Positions 42,424 through 51,490 are shown, numbered from the stretch's first letter. The stretch: DNA of 64,000 nt from Mycolicibacterium senegalense (GCF_019645875.1 NZ_CP081000.1:4092001-4156000), one strand, 5' to 3'. Notes: generated from the letters alone by a model not told the origin. Program-made: numbers and translations.

Positions 42424-43569
42424 CTAAGCCACCGATTCCGGCTCCCACACCCCTCGGCGCATCACTGCGCCGACCCTCAGATCGGCATCCAATACCACGA
42501 GATCGGCTGCGGCACCGGGGATCAGCCCGTCGCAGGGAAGCCCCAGCGCCCGCGCCGGGTTGAGCGAGGCCTGACGTACGGCCAGCTGCAGCGCCTCGTC
42601 GCGGGGCAAACCGCAATGGGCCACGGCGAATCGGACTACTCGGTCCATGGTCGCGGTGCTGCCGGCGATGGTGTCGGTGCCCCCGACGAACGCGACCCCG
42701 TCCACCACGTCGACCTGCACCGGCCCCAGGAGATAACGGCCGTCGGACATACCGGTGGCCGCCATCGCGTCGGTGATCAGCGAAACGCGATCCGGGCCCG
42801 CCGAACGCGTGACGTGCCGGTAGATGGCCGGATCGAGGTGGACCCCGTCGGTGATGAGTTCAACGGTGACGGACGGGTCTTCGAGTAGCGCGATAACCGG
42901 ACCCGGCTCACGCCGGTCGATCGGGCGCATGGCGTTGAACAGGTGGGTGCCCACCGTGGCGCCGGCCGCGATCGCGGCGCGAGTCTGTTCGTAGGTCGCC
43001 TCGGTATGCCCGACGGCGACCACCACGCCGGCGTCCACCAACTGCCGGATCGCGGCGAGCGCACCGGCACGTTCTGGCGCGATCGTGACCATCCGGATCG
43101 TTCCCGCGGCGGCCGCCAGCAGCCGCTCGATCTCGGCAGCATCCGGGTCACGCATCAGGGCAGGTTGATGCGCCCCGCACCGCACGGTTGACAACCACGG
43201 GCCCTCGAGGTGGATTCCGTCGATCTGCCCGGCCCGAACCGCCTCGGCGAGCACTCCCACCTGACGCAACAGATCGTCCGGGCCGGCGGTGACCAGGGAG
43301 GCGATCATCGTGGTCGTACCGTGCCTGCGGTGCAGTGCCACCGCAGCCGCCGTGTCGGACTCCGAGGCGACGGAGAAGCTTCCGCCGCCACCCCCGTGCA
43401 CATGAGTGTCGACGAAACCCGGCACCACCGTCACCGGGCCGAGGTCACGATCGGCGGGCCGGGGCGGGGAGCCCCTACCCAACGCCTGCACCACGGGACC
43501 CGACACCTCGAACCACCCGGGCTGCAACAGATCCGCGCCCGTGTACAGCCTGTCGGCGGTCAGCAGCAT
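42424..43569 (-). CDS. nagA: N-acetylglucosamine-6-phosphate deacetylase
   Basis: A 381-residue amidohydrolase that removes acetate from GlcNAc-6-phosphate. The metal motif is FVDTHVHGGGGGSF, with the metal-ligand LEGPW motif, the substrate segment GTHLFNAM and the catalytic Asp in LITDAMAATGM. Its start abuts nagB (one codon boundary), so nagA follows nagB and EIIA in one operon. Confidence 0.92.
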   Translation of the reverse strand: MLLTADRLYTGADLLQPGWFEVSGPVVQALGRGSPPRPADRDLGPVTVVPGFVDTHVHGGGGGSFSVASESDTAAAVALHRRHGTTTMIASLVTAGPDDLLRQVGVLAEAVRAGQIDGIHLEGPWLSTVRCGAHQPALMRDPDAAEIERLLAAAAGTIRMVTIAPERAGALAAIRQLVDAGVVVAVGHTEATYEQTRAAIAAGATVGTHLFNAMRPIDRREPGPVIALLEDPSVTVELITDGVHLDPAIYRHVTRSAGPDRVSLITDAMAATGMSDGRYLLGPVQVDVVDGVAFVGGTDTIAGSTATMDRVVRFAVAHCGLPRDEALQLAVRQASLNPARALGLPCDGLIPGAAADLVVLDADLRVGAVMRRGVWEPESVA

Positions 43570-44355
43570 TCAGAGCCCCTGCCAATCCGGCTTCGAGCGG
43601 TACGTCTCGCGGTAGTAATCGACAAGCTGAAGCCGTTGCGCCGCAGCAGCATCCAGCAAAACAGTGACATGCGGGTGGTGCTGCAGGATGGTAGCCGGCC
43701 ACATGGCGCTCACCGCCCCCTCGACGAGATGGTGCACAGCTTCGGCCTTGGCCCGGCCGAGCGCCACCAGGACGATGTGCCGGGCCGCCATGATGGTGGC
43801 CAAGCCCTGGGTCAGGCAATGCGTCGGGACTGCGTCGAGGTCGTCCCCGAAGAACCTCGCGTTGTCGAGGCGCGTCTGCCGCGTCAACGTCTTGATGCGG
43901 GTGCGTGAGGCGAGCGAGGACCCCGGCTCGTTGAAGGCAATGTGCCCGTCGGTGCCGATGCCGACGATCTGCAGATCGACACCACCGGCTGCGCGAATGG
44001 CGTCCTCATATGCCGCACACGCCACCGGAATGTCGGTCGCCAGGCCGTCGGGCCCCCGCACGGCGTCCGGGGCGAAGTCGACGCGTGAAACGAACACGGT
44101 GTCGATCACGTTGCGGTAGCGCTCCGGATGGTCGGCGGGCAGGCCGACGTATTCGTCGAGCGTGAACGCCCTGGCATGGCGGAAGGAGATCCGCCCGGCG
44201 GCGTACCGTGCGGCCAATTCGTCGTAGACCGCCAGCGGTGACGAGCCGGTGGCGAGGCCGAGGACCGCGTCGGGTTTGCGGTCGAGCAGCACGCCGATGG
44301 CGTCGGCAGCCACGCCGCCGATGGTGGCCGCGTCGGGCAGGATGACGACTTCCAT
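43570..44355 (-). CDS. nagB: Glucosamine-6-phosphate deaminase
   Basis: A 261-residue enzyme converting glucosamine-6-phosphate to fructose-6-phosphate and ammonia. It shows VLGLATGSSPLAVYDEL (phosphate loop), TLDEYVGLPADHPE with the catalytic Asp, GIGTDGHIAFNEPGSS with the active-site His, and SAMWPATILQHHPHV. Starts and stops abut the neighbours, so it is co-transcribed with crr and nagA. Confidence 0.93.
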   Translation of the reverse strand: MEVVILPDAATIGGVAADAIGVLLDRKPDAVLGLATGSSPLAVYDELAARYAAGRISFRHARAFTLDEYVGLPADHPERYRNVIDTVFVSRVDFAPDAVRGPDGLATDIPVACAAYEDAIRAAGGVDLQIVGIGTDGHIAFNEPGSSLASRTRIKTLTRQTRLDNARFFGDDLDAVPTHCLTQGLATIMAARHIVLVALGRAKAEAVHHLVEGAVSAMWPATILQHHPHVTVLLDAAAAQRLQLVDYYRETYRSKPDWQGL

Positions 44356-44826
44356 CTACTTTCTCGCCGTGAAAAGCTCTGCGCCCGAGTCGATATCGCC
44401 TCCCGCGAGCACCGCGGCGGCTACGGTCACGTTGCCGGATTCGCGCTCGTCCATGACCACGACAGGAACGATCGGATCAAGGCCCTTCGCCTCGACGGCA
44501 GGGACGTCGTAGGTGACGATCACCTGGCCGACGGCGACCTCATCCCCCTGACTCACGTGGGTGGTGAAGCCTTCGCCGTTCAGTGCGACGGTATCCAACC
44601 CTAGGTGGACCAGGACGCCGACGTTGTCGGCGGTCATGATGACGTAGGCATGCGGCATCAGCTTCAGCAGCTTGCCCCCGACCGGGGCGATCGCCTCCAC
44701 CACGCCGCGCGGCGGGTCCACCGCCGCGCCGTACCCCACCATGCCCGCTGAGAACACGGGATCGGGAACGTCGTGGAGTGCTACCGCGCGCCCGGCGACC
44801 GGTGCGAGTACTCGCGTCAAGCTCAC
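44356..44826 (-). CDS. crr: PTS glucose-family EIIA protein (crr type)
   Basis: A 156-residue EIIA of the glucose superfamily. The pair of active His residues is His59 (in MPHAYVIMT) and His74, the phospho-acceptor in VLVHLGLDTVAL. It takes phosphate from HPr and passes it to the EIIB domain of NagE. GTG 44826 is chosen because AAGGAG lies 8 bases upstream. It is the first gene of the EIIA-nagB-nagA operon and is divergent from nagE. Confidence 0.9.
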   Translation of the reverse strand: MSLTRVLAPVAGRAVALHDVPDPVFSAGMVGYGAAVDPPRGVVEAIAPVGGKLLKLMPHAYVIMTADNVGVLVHLGLDTVALNGEGFTTHVSQGDEVAVGQVIVTYDVPAVEAKGLDPIVPVVVMDERESGNVTVAAAVLAGGDIDSGAELFTARK

Positions 44827-44962
44827 TGTGGTGGCTCCTTTTCTCGATTCCCCACAATACGAGTGCGACCGCAAGACGGCCGCGAGTTCGCGGGTTCTCG
44901 TCTAAGCTTCCGCACAGCTTTTACGGCGGTTCGCGCCGGGTGGTCAGGAGGGCAGTGGGTCG

Positions 44963-46534
44963 ATGAGCGGTACGCCGAAACCCGAAGGTACACAGGAGAA
45001 GTCCGGCCTGAACATACCCGCTTTCGCGCAACTGCAGCGGCTCGGCAAGAGCCTCATGCTGCCCATCGCGGTGTTGCCGGCCGCAGGCATCCTGCTGCGG
45101 CTGGGCCAACCCGACCTGCTGGGCCGCATCGAGTCCCCCGTCATCGGGCCGTTCTTCAAGGCGATGAGCGCAGCCGGCGACGCCCTGTTCACCAATCTGC
45201 CCCTGCTCTTCGCCGTCGGTGTCGCGATCGGTTTCGCCCGCAAGGCCGACGGCTCGACGGCTCTGGCCGCGGTGGTCGGCTACCTGGTGATGTCCGCGGT
45301 GTTCAAGACCATGTCCCCCATCGTGCTGGCCGGCGAGGTGGACAAGGCCGGCGATCAGGCCCAGATCAACTACAGCGTGTTCGCCGGCATCGTGGTGGGT
45401 CTGGTGACGGCGTGGCTGTTCGACCGCTACCACACCATTCAATTACCTTCCTATCTCGGCTTTTTCGGAGGACGCCGATTCGTTCCGATCGTGGTGTCCC
45501 TGGCGAGTTTGTTCATCGCCTTCCTGATGAGCTACTTCTATCCGATCTTCGACGCGGGCCTGACCGGCCTGGGCCGGTTCATCGGCGGCAGTGGCGCGCT
45601 CGGCGCATTCGTATACGGGTTCGCCAACCGCATGCTGATTCCCTTGGGGCTACACCACATCCCCAATTCCTACGTGTGGTTCATCTACGGCGACTACCAG
45701 ACCGCCGACGGCGACGTGGTGACCGGTGAGCTCACCCGGTTCGCGGCAGGCGACCCGTCCGCGGGCATTCTCACCTCGGGCTTCTATCCCGTCCTGATGT
45801 TCGGATTGCCCGCCGCGGCCCTGGCGATGATCCTCGCCGCCAAGAGGAAGCAGCGCAAAGTTGCGTTCGGAATCCTCTCCGCGGCCGCGCTGACGGCGTT
45901 TTTGACCGGCGTGACCGAACCGCTGGAGTTCGCGTTCATGTTCGTGGCATTCCCGCTCTACGTAATCCATGCGCTCTTGACGGGGCTGTCCCTGGCGATC
46001 GCCTACCTGCTCGACATCCACCTGGGCTTCTCGTTCTCGGCCGGGCTCCTCGACCTACTGCTCTACGGCGGTGCGCCCGCGGCGCACAACATCTGGCTCC
46101 TGATCGCGATGGGCGTGGTGTTCTTCGCCGTCTACTTCTTGTTGTTCTACGTCGCGATCACGAAGTGGAACATGCGCACCCCCGGACGCGAACCCGAGAC
46201 CGAGTTCGAAGCGGAGGAGCAGGCCAACCTCGACGAGGGCACCGATTCCGCGACCGCCGTCGCCGCCGGCGGCACGGGCACCCTCACCGCACCGACGCGG
46301 GCCGAAACCCAGGCTGAGCAGATCATCGCCGCATTCGGGGGCCGGGAGAACCTGGTCAATGTCGACGCCTGCATCACCCGGCTACGCATGGAGGTCGCTG
46401 ACAAGAGCAAGGTCGACCAGGATCGACTCAAAGCCCTGGGAGCCGCAGGCGTGATCGAGGTCGGCAACAACGTTCAAGCGGTGTTCGGCACCAATTCCGA
46501 AGCCCTGAAGAACGCCATTGCCGACAACTTGTAG
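44963..46534 (+). CDS. nagE: PTS EIICB, N-acetylglucosamine-type permease
   Basis: A 523-residue PTS permease. An EIIC membrane part with about ten hydrophobic segments (LQRLGKSLMLPIAVLPAAG at the start, GVTEPLEFAFMFVAFPLY around the sugar site) is joined by an acidic linker (residues 410-440) to an EIIB domain with the phospho-cysteine Cys470 in VDACITRLRMEV. It lacks an EIIA, which the divergent gene supplies. The nagA/nagB neighbours indicate GlcNAc as substrate; glucose cannot be excluded. Confidence 0.88.
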   Translation: MSGTPKPEGTQEKSGLNIPAFAQLQRLGKSLMLPIAVLPAAGILLRLGQPDLLGRIESPVIGPFFKAMSAAGDALFTNLPLLFAVGVAIGFARKADGSTALAAVVGYLVMSAVFKTMSPIVLAGEVDKAGDQAQINYSVFAGIVVGLVTAWLFDRYHTIQLPSYLGFFGGRRFVPIVVSLASLFIAFLMSYFYPIFDAGLTGLGRFIGGSGALGAFVYGFANRMLIPLGLHHIPNSYVWFIYGDYQTADGDVVTGELTRFAAGDPSAGILTSGFYPVLMFGLPAAALAMILAAKRKQRKVAFGILSAAALTAFLTGVTEPLEFAFMFVAFPLYVIHALLTGLSLAIAYLLDIHLGFSFSAGLLDLLLYGGAPAAHNIWLLIAMGVVFFAVYFLLFYVAITKWNMRTPGREPETEFEAEEQANLDEGTDSATAVAAGGTGTLTAPTRAETQAEQIIAAFGGRENLVNVDACITRLRMEVADKSKVDQDRLKALGAAGVIEVGNNVQAVFGTNSEALKNAIADNL

Positions 46535-46542
46535 ACCCGGCC

Positions 46543-46944
46543 TCAGACCGACAGCAGGCGCTGGAAGAAATCGCGGTAGCGCGTGAGAGCTACCCGAAGG
46601 TCTTCGGTCGAGGCCTCCTCGCCACGCGACCATTGCGCCTCGAGCCGAGATCGGGTGTCGGCGAAGCTCACCGTGAGCTCTTCGACGACTTCGGCCACCA
46701 AGTTGTCCGCTTTCTGCACCGACTCTTTGGGATTGTCGACGAAGGCCGCCTGAACATCATTCCAACGCGAGTGCAGTCCCGAGCGATGCTCGTCGGCGAA
46801 CAACAACGTGTTGTCCTCGTTCAACGTCTGAGCCTCATCCGGCCCGGGATCCGCCTCCCGGACCACCGCTGCGGGGTTCGGCTCCCGGGACTCGCCCATG
46901 TCCTCCGGCCGGGCGGTCGTCGCGTGTTCTTCGTGGGTGGTCAT
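46543..46944 (-). CDS. Conserved hypothetical protein, soluble paralogue of the upstream gene
   Basis: 133 residues. The first 50 are acidic, Pro/Glu-rich and probably disordered. The C-terminal part (RWNDVQAAFVDNPKESVQKA then DNLVAEVVEEL, ending TRYRDFFQRLLSV) is helical and clearly related to the C-terminal domain of the next gene upstream. No signal peptide or membrane segment. Its ATG overlaps the stop of that gene (ATGA), indicating translational coupling. Function unknown. Confidence 0.75.
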   Translation of the reverse strand: MTTHEEHATTARPEDMGESREPNPAAVVREADPGPDEAQTLNEDNTLLFADEHRSGLHSRWNDVQAAFVDNPKESVQKADNLVAEVVEELTVSFADTRSRLEAQWSRGEEASTEDLRVALTRYRDFFQRLLSV

Positions 46945-47606
46945 GCCCGCGCCTCCTTCGTCGAATCCGTACCGGCTTCGTTCGTGCCGGCCTCGGGCCC
47001 GGCGGCATCACGCTGGGGCGGGATGTCATGTTGAGCCTGAGTGTCCGGCGCGGTTCGAGCCTCGGGCACCGCGCCGACCAGCTGCTCGAACAGCGCGCGA
47101 TAGTGCACGATCGCCTCACGTTGCGCCTCGGTGCCGATCTCGCCCTGATCCTGAGCAAGGCGCAGGATGTGTGCGGCGCGATAGTGCTCGACCACCTTGG
47201 GATGATCGACCGAGACGTCGGCCGCGCGCTGCTCGAAATCGTCTATCGGATAACCGCGTTCGCGCATGACCTCGGTCACCAGCCGATCCGCCTCGCCGAC
47301 CGATTTCGACGGATCATCGACAAATCCCGCCTGGGTCTGACTCCACGCCTCGATGTATCGCGTCCGGGATTCCGGCGGTAACTCTTTGATCTTCAGCTTG
47401 TTGTGTTTGCGTTCGCGGGCAAGTAGTTCTCGTTCCGCGGCGCGCTGTCCGCCCGCCGCTTCGACGGCGTGCTCGTACTCCGGCCCGAACTGTTCCCTGA
47501 GCCGTTCACTGCGCTTCTGACGCATCATCGCTGCGCCCACGATTACCGCGAGCAGCACGATCACCACGGCGACCACGACGATGACGATCCAACTCCATGT
47601 AGGCAT
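46941..47606 (-). CDS. Membrane-anchored conserved hypothetical protein
   Basis: 221 residues. One N-terminal membrane helix (WIVIVVVAVVIVLLAVIVGA) is followed by a basic segment (RQKRSERLREQFG) and a helical cytosolic domain containing SQTQAGFVDDPSKSVGEADR, LVTEVMRERGYPIDDFEQRA and a terminal HYRALFEQL. The C-terminal 40 residues are Ala/Glu/Asp-rich. GGAGG upstream supports ATG 47606. The C-terminal domain is shared with the gene behind it. No known family is assigned. Confidence 0.75.
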   Translation of the reverse strand: MPTWSWIVIVVVAVVIVLLAVIVGAAMMRQKRSERLREQFGPEYEHAVEAAGGQRAAERELLARERKHNKLKIKELPPESRTRYIEAWSQTQAGFVDDPSKSVGEADRLVTEVMRERGYPIDDFEQRAADVSVDHPKVVEHYRAAHILRLAQDQGEIGTEAQREAIVHYRALFEQLVGAVPEARTAPDTQAQHDIPPQRDAAGPEAGTNEAGTDSTKEARA

Positions 47607-47679
47607 TTCCTGACCTCCTGCGGCGATGGATACCCGCGCAGGGTCTACAGAAACGTCAATACTCGGATGTGGCCGGTGG

Positions 47680-48234
47680 TCAGCGGCAATAGGACCGGGT
47701 GGCGCGCTCCAGCGCCCGCCGATACAGCGGATCCAGCGCGCGCGCTGCGGACACCCCGTCGACGGCGCTCGCCAGGTCGGCTGGACATGATGGCGAGTGC
47801 AAGGTCGACCAATGATCGGCGATCTCGTCCACCATCGTGCGGTTGAGCCCGTCGATGGTGGTTCTCGACGCGGCCAGGTCGGGGGCACTCGCCGGAGCAG
47901 CGGCCGGGTCCAGCTTCCAGTGCGAGAACAGCCCGTACTCCACCGCGACCGTCGCGTCGATCTGATCCCGGAAGACGTCGCGCACATAGCCCGGATCGAT
48001 GTGCCGGTTGTCGGCCTGGGCGGCGGTGGCGTCGATGACCTGTTGTTCCCGGCGCGAATCCTCGATCGCACCGCCGCTGCGGAACTTGTTGGCCGCCACC
48101 GGATCCGCTGTCTGCAGTCGCTGGGCGGCGGCGTCGACCAGTGGCAGCAGCGGACTGGGATCCTGCGCGCGGGCGACAGGTGCGGGCATCACCGCCAGCG
48201 TCAGCACAGCCGCCACGATGAACCGGATACCCAT
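47680..48234 (-). CDS. Secreted chorismate mutase (AroQ-gamma type)
   Basis: A 184-residue protein with a signal peptide (MGIRFIVAAVLTLAVMPAPV then ARA-QD) and an all-helical AroQ domain: LVDAAAQRLQTADPVAANKF, EDSRREQQVIDATAAQA, and a C-terminal RALERATRSYC. It matches the exported mycobacterial chorismate mutase (Rv1885c type), converting chorismate to prephenate outside the cytosol. The paired Cys residues near the end could make the disulfide known in that protein. Its start overlaps the stop of the LmeA-like gene (TGATG). Confidence 0.85.
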   Translation of the reverse strand: MGIRFIVAAVLTLAVMPAPVARAQDPSPLLPLVDAAAQRLQTADPVAANKFRSGGAIEDSRREQQVIDATAAQADNRHIDPGYVRDVFRDQIDATVAVEYGLFSHWKLDPAAAPASAPDLAASRTTIDGLNRTMVDEIADHWSTLHSPSCPADLASAVDGVSAARALDPLYRRALERATRSYCR

Positions 48235-49262
48235 CAGAGCTTGGCGAAGCAGGCGTCGTCGGATTCGTCGTTGGGAATGGACGCATTCTGGCTGGAGAAC
48301 TTGCCCACCACCCCGGTGTCGGTCACCGCCACGCTGTCCGCGTGGATGCCCAGCGGGTAGGCGTCGTTCAGCTTGGTCGTGAGGCCGTCGAGGGCGGCCT
48401 GCACGGTGTCCTTCTCGAACGGCCCGCTGACGTCGGTGATCTGCAGATCGAGGTTGCCGTTGTTCACCACCGGCTTCGCCGTCACCCTGGTGTCACCTAC
48501 TGCCTCCAGCGTGATGGTGCCCGCGGCCGGGTCCGTGCTGACGTCGGAGACAAGTGCGCCGACGCCCGGCAGGTTCTCGGCGACCGTGTCCTTGATACCG
48601 GCCGACGTCCAACTCAGCGTGGCGCTCAACGATCCGATGGTGCCTTTGGAATCGTCGGTGCCCTGCAACCGGATGTCGGACAGCGCCACATCCGCCGTCA
48701 TGCCCTTGGCGGCCTGCACCCGCTTACCGGCCGTCTCCACCGAGATGTTGGTGTAGTGACCGGTGAGGTGCTGCCACAGGAACGGCGGCTTCACACCGAA
48801 CGAGACGGAGGCGTTGTCCTCCACGACGCACTCGGCGACCGCGACGAGTACCGAGCCCGCCTTGTGCCGGGCATACAGTTCTCCGCCGGTCAAGCCGATC
48901 ACCACGAGTGCGACGACGATCACCGCGCCAAGAATGACCGCCTGCGGACTGCGCCACCGCGAGGCCGGCTTCGACGGCTCGGGCTGCGCGGCTCGCGGCG
49001 CGGCCGGGGGCTGAGCCGGTGGCGGAGCCGCCGGCCGGGGAGGCACCGGTGGACGGCCCCGCATGATCTTCTCGGTCGCGGCCTCCGGGGGAACGAATTT
49101 CTCGGTCGCGGGCTCAGCCCGCTGAGGACGGGCCCGGATCTGTTCGGTGGGCGCCTCGGCCCGCCGTGGACGGGCCAGCCGCCGGGTGACCGGGTCAGGC
49201 GGCGGCACAGGGCCCCGGCCGCGCCGGCCGGGGTCGCCGGGGTACTGCGGCGGTGTCGGCAC
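48234..49262 (-). CDS. DUF2993 (LmeA-like) periplasmic lipid-binding protein
   Basis: A 342-residue protein. Residues 1-105 are Pro/Arg/Glu-rich with repeated ATEKI/PTEQI motifs. One membrane helix (AVILGAVIVVALVVIGLTGG) follows, then a DUF2993 domain outside the membrane (TGHYTNISVETAGKRVQAAK, ITDVSGPFEKDTVQAALDGL). DUF2993 proteins such as LmeA bind phospholipids and support lipomannan elongation. The long cytosolic tail is unusual compared with plain LmeA. GTG start. Confidence 0.82.
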   Translation of the reverse strand: MPTPPQYPGDPGRRGRGPVPPPDPVTRRLARPRRAEAPTEQIRARPQRAEPATEKFVPPEAATEKIMRGRPPVPPRPAAPPPAQPPAAPRAAQPEPSKPASRWRSPQAVILGAVIVVALVVIGLTGGELYARHKAGSVLVAVAECVVEDNASVSFGVKPPFLWQHLTGHYTNISVETAGKRVQAAKGMTADVALSDIRLQGTDDSKGTIGSLSATLSWTSAGIKDTVAENLPGVGALVSDVSTDPAAGTITLEAVGDTRVTAKPVVNNGNLDLQITDVSGPFEKDTVQAALDGLTTKLNDAYPLGIHADSVAVTDTGVVGKFSSQNASIPNDESDDACFAKL

Positions 49263-49324
49263 CTGGGCAATTCTGCCGCATCGCCGGGCCGGTCAGCGGG
49301 GTGCCGCGCCTGTGGATTCGCTCC

Positions 49325-50491
49325 TCATTCCGGGTTGCCTGCCGTGACCGATGGCAGCGCCTCGGACTGTTGTTGCAGGCCGGCCGGATTTACGGTGGCC
49401 GCGGCAGCGATCGACAGTCCGGCGATCACCAGACAAATGACGGTGTAGACCAGGCTTCCGGTCGGGTCGCCTGCGGCGGTCACCCCGTCGGCTGCGCCGA
49501 AGTAGGCCGGCAACGCCGTCACCCACAGCACCGTCATGACCGCCAGGTACACCACGGCATAACGCAGGATGAGCGGGTTCGCATAGCGCGCGGTCGCGGG
49601 ATCGCGATCCTTGCGCAGGGCCGACCACTGACCGAACAACACCGGGATGGCCACCACGGTGAGCACGACGAGCTCGGCGGCGTAGACGACTCCGCCCACC
49701 GACGTACTGCCCGAGATCGATGCGGCCAGGGTGGCGGGCAGAGGCAGCACCGCGGTGCCGATCGACGCCAGCACGCCGACGACGATGGTGCGGCCGAGGA
49801 TCTGCAGCCCGGTGAAGGTCTTGCCCTCCTGGACGTGGCGACCGACGAACAGCTGGACGCAGAACGCGAGCGACATCGGCCAGAGCGCGGCGAACACCAC
49901 CACGCTGGGCAGCGGCACGGAGTCGAAGAACGGCTGGTTCATCGGATGGTCCAGCGTCCACTCCCACCACCGCAGCTGCGGCCCGAGGTGGTCGAAGATC
50001 TCGTAGAACGCGTGGTGGACGAACCCGACGCAGATCGCGCCGACCAGGACACCGCGTCTGCGGAAAACCCCGAGGATCCGGACGATCTCGTAGGCCACCG
50101 TCGCCATCATCGGGTAGATCGCGACGATATACAGCGGCAACCGGCCCCACAGGAAGTCGACGGTGAACACGTTGTGGGCGAACATCGTGTCGACATGCTC
50201 GGCGATCCCGAACGCGCCGGGGAAATACAGCGGCGGTTCGATGATCAACAGATAGGCGATGGCACCGAACCACAGCACCAGATTGGTCGGATCGTTGTGC
50301 CGGCGCAGCCGCACGATCGCGTACACCAACGCGAGGATCGCACCGGCGATCACGGTGATCTCCAGCACCGGCAGCGTCCAGTTCTCCAGCCCGAACGGGT
50401 TGCGGAACTCGATCAGCCCGCCGGCGGTGTCACACGAAAAGCCCAGGCGCTGGGCCAGACCCGAGAACGTGGGGGTACACAGATCAGACAT
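49325..50491 (-). CDS. Multi-pass membrane protein of unknown function
   Basis: A 388-residue protein with about ten hydrophobic segments. Distinct features are a luminal/periplasmic Cys-containing N-terminus (LCTPTFSGLAQRLGFSCD), FGAIAYLLIIEPPLYFPGAF, FVHHAFYEIFDHLGPQ with a His/Glu/Asp-rich stretch at a membrane face, and FDSVPLPSVVVFAALWPMS. These resemble the large family of uncharacterised spirocyclase-like/carotenoid-type membrane proteins of actinobacteria. ATG 50491 is chosen because it overlaps the upstream metal-protein stop by eight bases. Confidence 0.75.
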   Translation of the reverse strand: MSDLCTPTFSGLAQRLGFSCDTAGGLIEFRNPFGLENWTLPVLEITVIAGAILALVYAIVRLRRHNDPTNLVLWFGAIAYLLIIEPPLYFPGAFGIAEHVDTMFAHNVFTVDFLWGRLPLYIVAIYPMMATVAYEIVRILGVFRRRGVLVGAICVGFVHHAFYEIFDHLGPQLRWWEWTLDHPMNQPFFDSVPLPSVVVFAALWPMSLAFCVQLFVGRHVQEGKTFTGLQILGRTIVVGVLASIGTAVLPLPATLAASISGSTSVGGVVYAAELVVLTVVAIPVLFGQWSALRKDRDPATARYANPLILRYAVVYLAVMTVLWVTALPAYFGAADGVTAAGDPTGSLVYTVICLVIAGLSIAAAATVNPAGLQQQSEALPSVTAGNPE

Positions 50492-51434
50492 CGGCGGTGG
50501 TCGCTTTCTTCTCCGTGACCTGGCCCGCGGTGTACCACTGCGTGACCTCGTAACCGTCCTCGTAGCGCTGGAACCACTCGTCGGCCAACGCCGGCAGTTT
50601 TTCGTGTGCCGGATCGTGGCCCGGGATCTGACTGCGCACGACACCGGCCAGCGCGATCAGCATCTCGCGCACCGGAAGGTGCGCGAACGCGTTCTCCACC
50701 GGTCCGTCATACGGGGTCTTGGTGAACGGAAGCTTTTGCAGCAGAGCCTTTTTCCGCGCCTGCATACCGAACATCGACATCGCGTCGATTTGGCGTTCCT
50801 CCAGTGGCACATACTTGTTGAAGCCGTCGCAGGCCACCTTGAGCACGGCCCACACATGCTTGAAGACCGACGGCGCGACCCGCATCCGGTACCACGGATC
50901 GTCGGCCACCGCGTCGTAGATGATCAGCGCTGAGCTGCGGTGCTCGACCTCTTCGACGAAGTGCCACAGGAACAGTGACGCCACGCGGTCGTCCCCCGGA
51001 GCGAACAGCGTGTCGTCATGGTCGAGCATCAGCTTGAACACCGGCGTGAACGTCGCCTCCAGATCGGCGGTGTAGGCCAGCCGGTACTTCAGCGGGGTCT
51101 CGGCGGTCAGGTCGTCGAACGCCTTGACCACTTCGTCCAGGGTCTCCTTGAGGCCCGGGTAGGTCTTGATCAGGCCCTTGGCGTGCTGCCGGTGGGCCAT
51201 CGCGTGCTGCCCCTCCTGCCGGACGAACGCCTGGGCCTCCTCGGCCACCGCGGGATCGGTGATGAACGGCATGGCCTCGGTGATCATGTGGCCGATCATC
51301 TTCTCGAAGGCGATGGCCAGGAACGACACCGCGTTGGCCATCGACGAGAACGCCGGGTTGGCCTCGTTCCACAGGTACGGGACGCGGTGGTCCGCGAACG
51401 CGAACCTCATCTTCCGCACGATCAGATCCGTCAT
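50484..51434 (-). CDS. Metal-dependent hydrolase family protein (PF10118, ferritin-like)
   Basis: A 316-residue helical protein. EAQAFVRQEGQHAMAHRQHA and FLWHFVEEVEHRSSALIIYD carry repeated E..xxH pairs as in ferritin-like di-iron proteins; the Pfam name for this group is putative metal-dependent hydrolase. Reaction and substrate are unknown. ATG 51434 is used; an in-frame start upstream would cross the operator at 51459-51490. The gene overlaps the membrane-protein gene downstream, so they are coupled. The divergent TetR gene probably controls both. Confidence 0.8.
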   Translation of the reverse strand: MTDLIVRKMRFAFADHRVPYLWNEANPAFSSMANAVSFLAIAFEKMIGHMITEAMPFITDPAVAEEAQAFVRQEGQHAMAHRQHAKGLIKTYPGLKETLDEVVKAFDDLTAETPLKYRLAYTADLEATFTPVFKLMLDHDDTLFAPGDDRVASLFLWHFVEEVEHRSSALIIYDAVADDPWYRMRVAPSVFKHVWAVLKVACDGFNKYVPLEERQIDAMSMFGMQARKKALLQKLPFTKTPYDGPVENAFAHLPVREMLIALAGVVRSQIPGHDPAHEKLPALADEWFQRYEDGYEVTQWYTAGQVTEKKATTADV

Positions 51435-51458
51435 CGCTGCCACCTCGCTTGTCCGAGC

Positions 51459-51490
51459 AATCATACAAAGAACGCCTTGGTTGTATGATT
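51459..51490. promoter_or_regulatory. Inverted repeat embedding two divergent -10 elements
   Basis: Perfect 10-base arms (AATCATACAA at 51459-51468, TTGTATGATT at 51481-51490) are separated by 12 bases. Each arm contains TATGAT, a good -10 hexamer, on the strand that transcribes outward: minus towards the metal-protein gene, plus towards TetR. A TetR dimer bound to the arms would cover both promoters. Confidence 0.65.

Noticed and set aside
44827..44962. DasR-like GlcNAc operator between crr and nagE
   Set aside because: No ACTGGTCTAGACCA-like palindrome was seen in the 136-base gap; regulation of the nag genes is left open.
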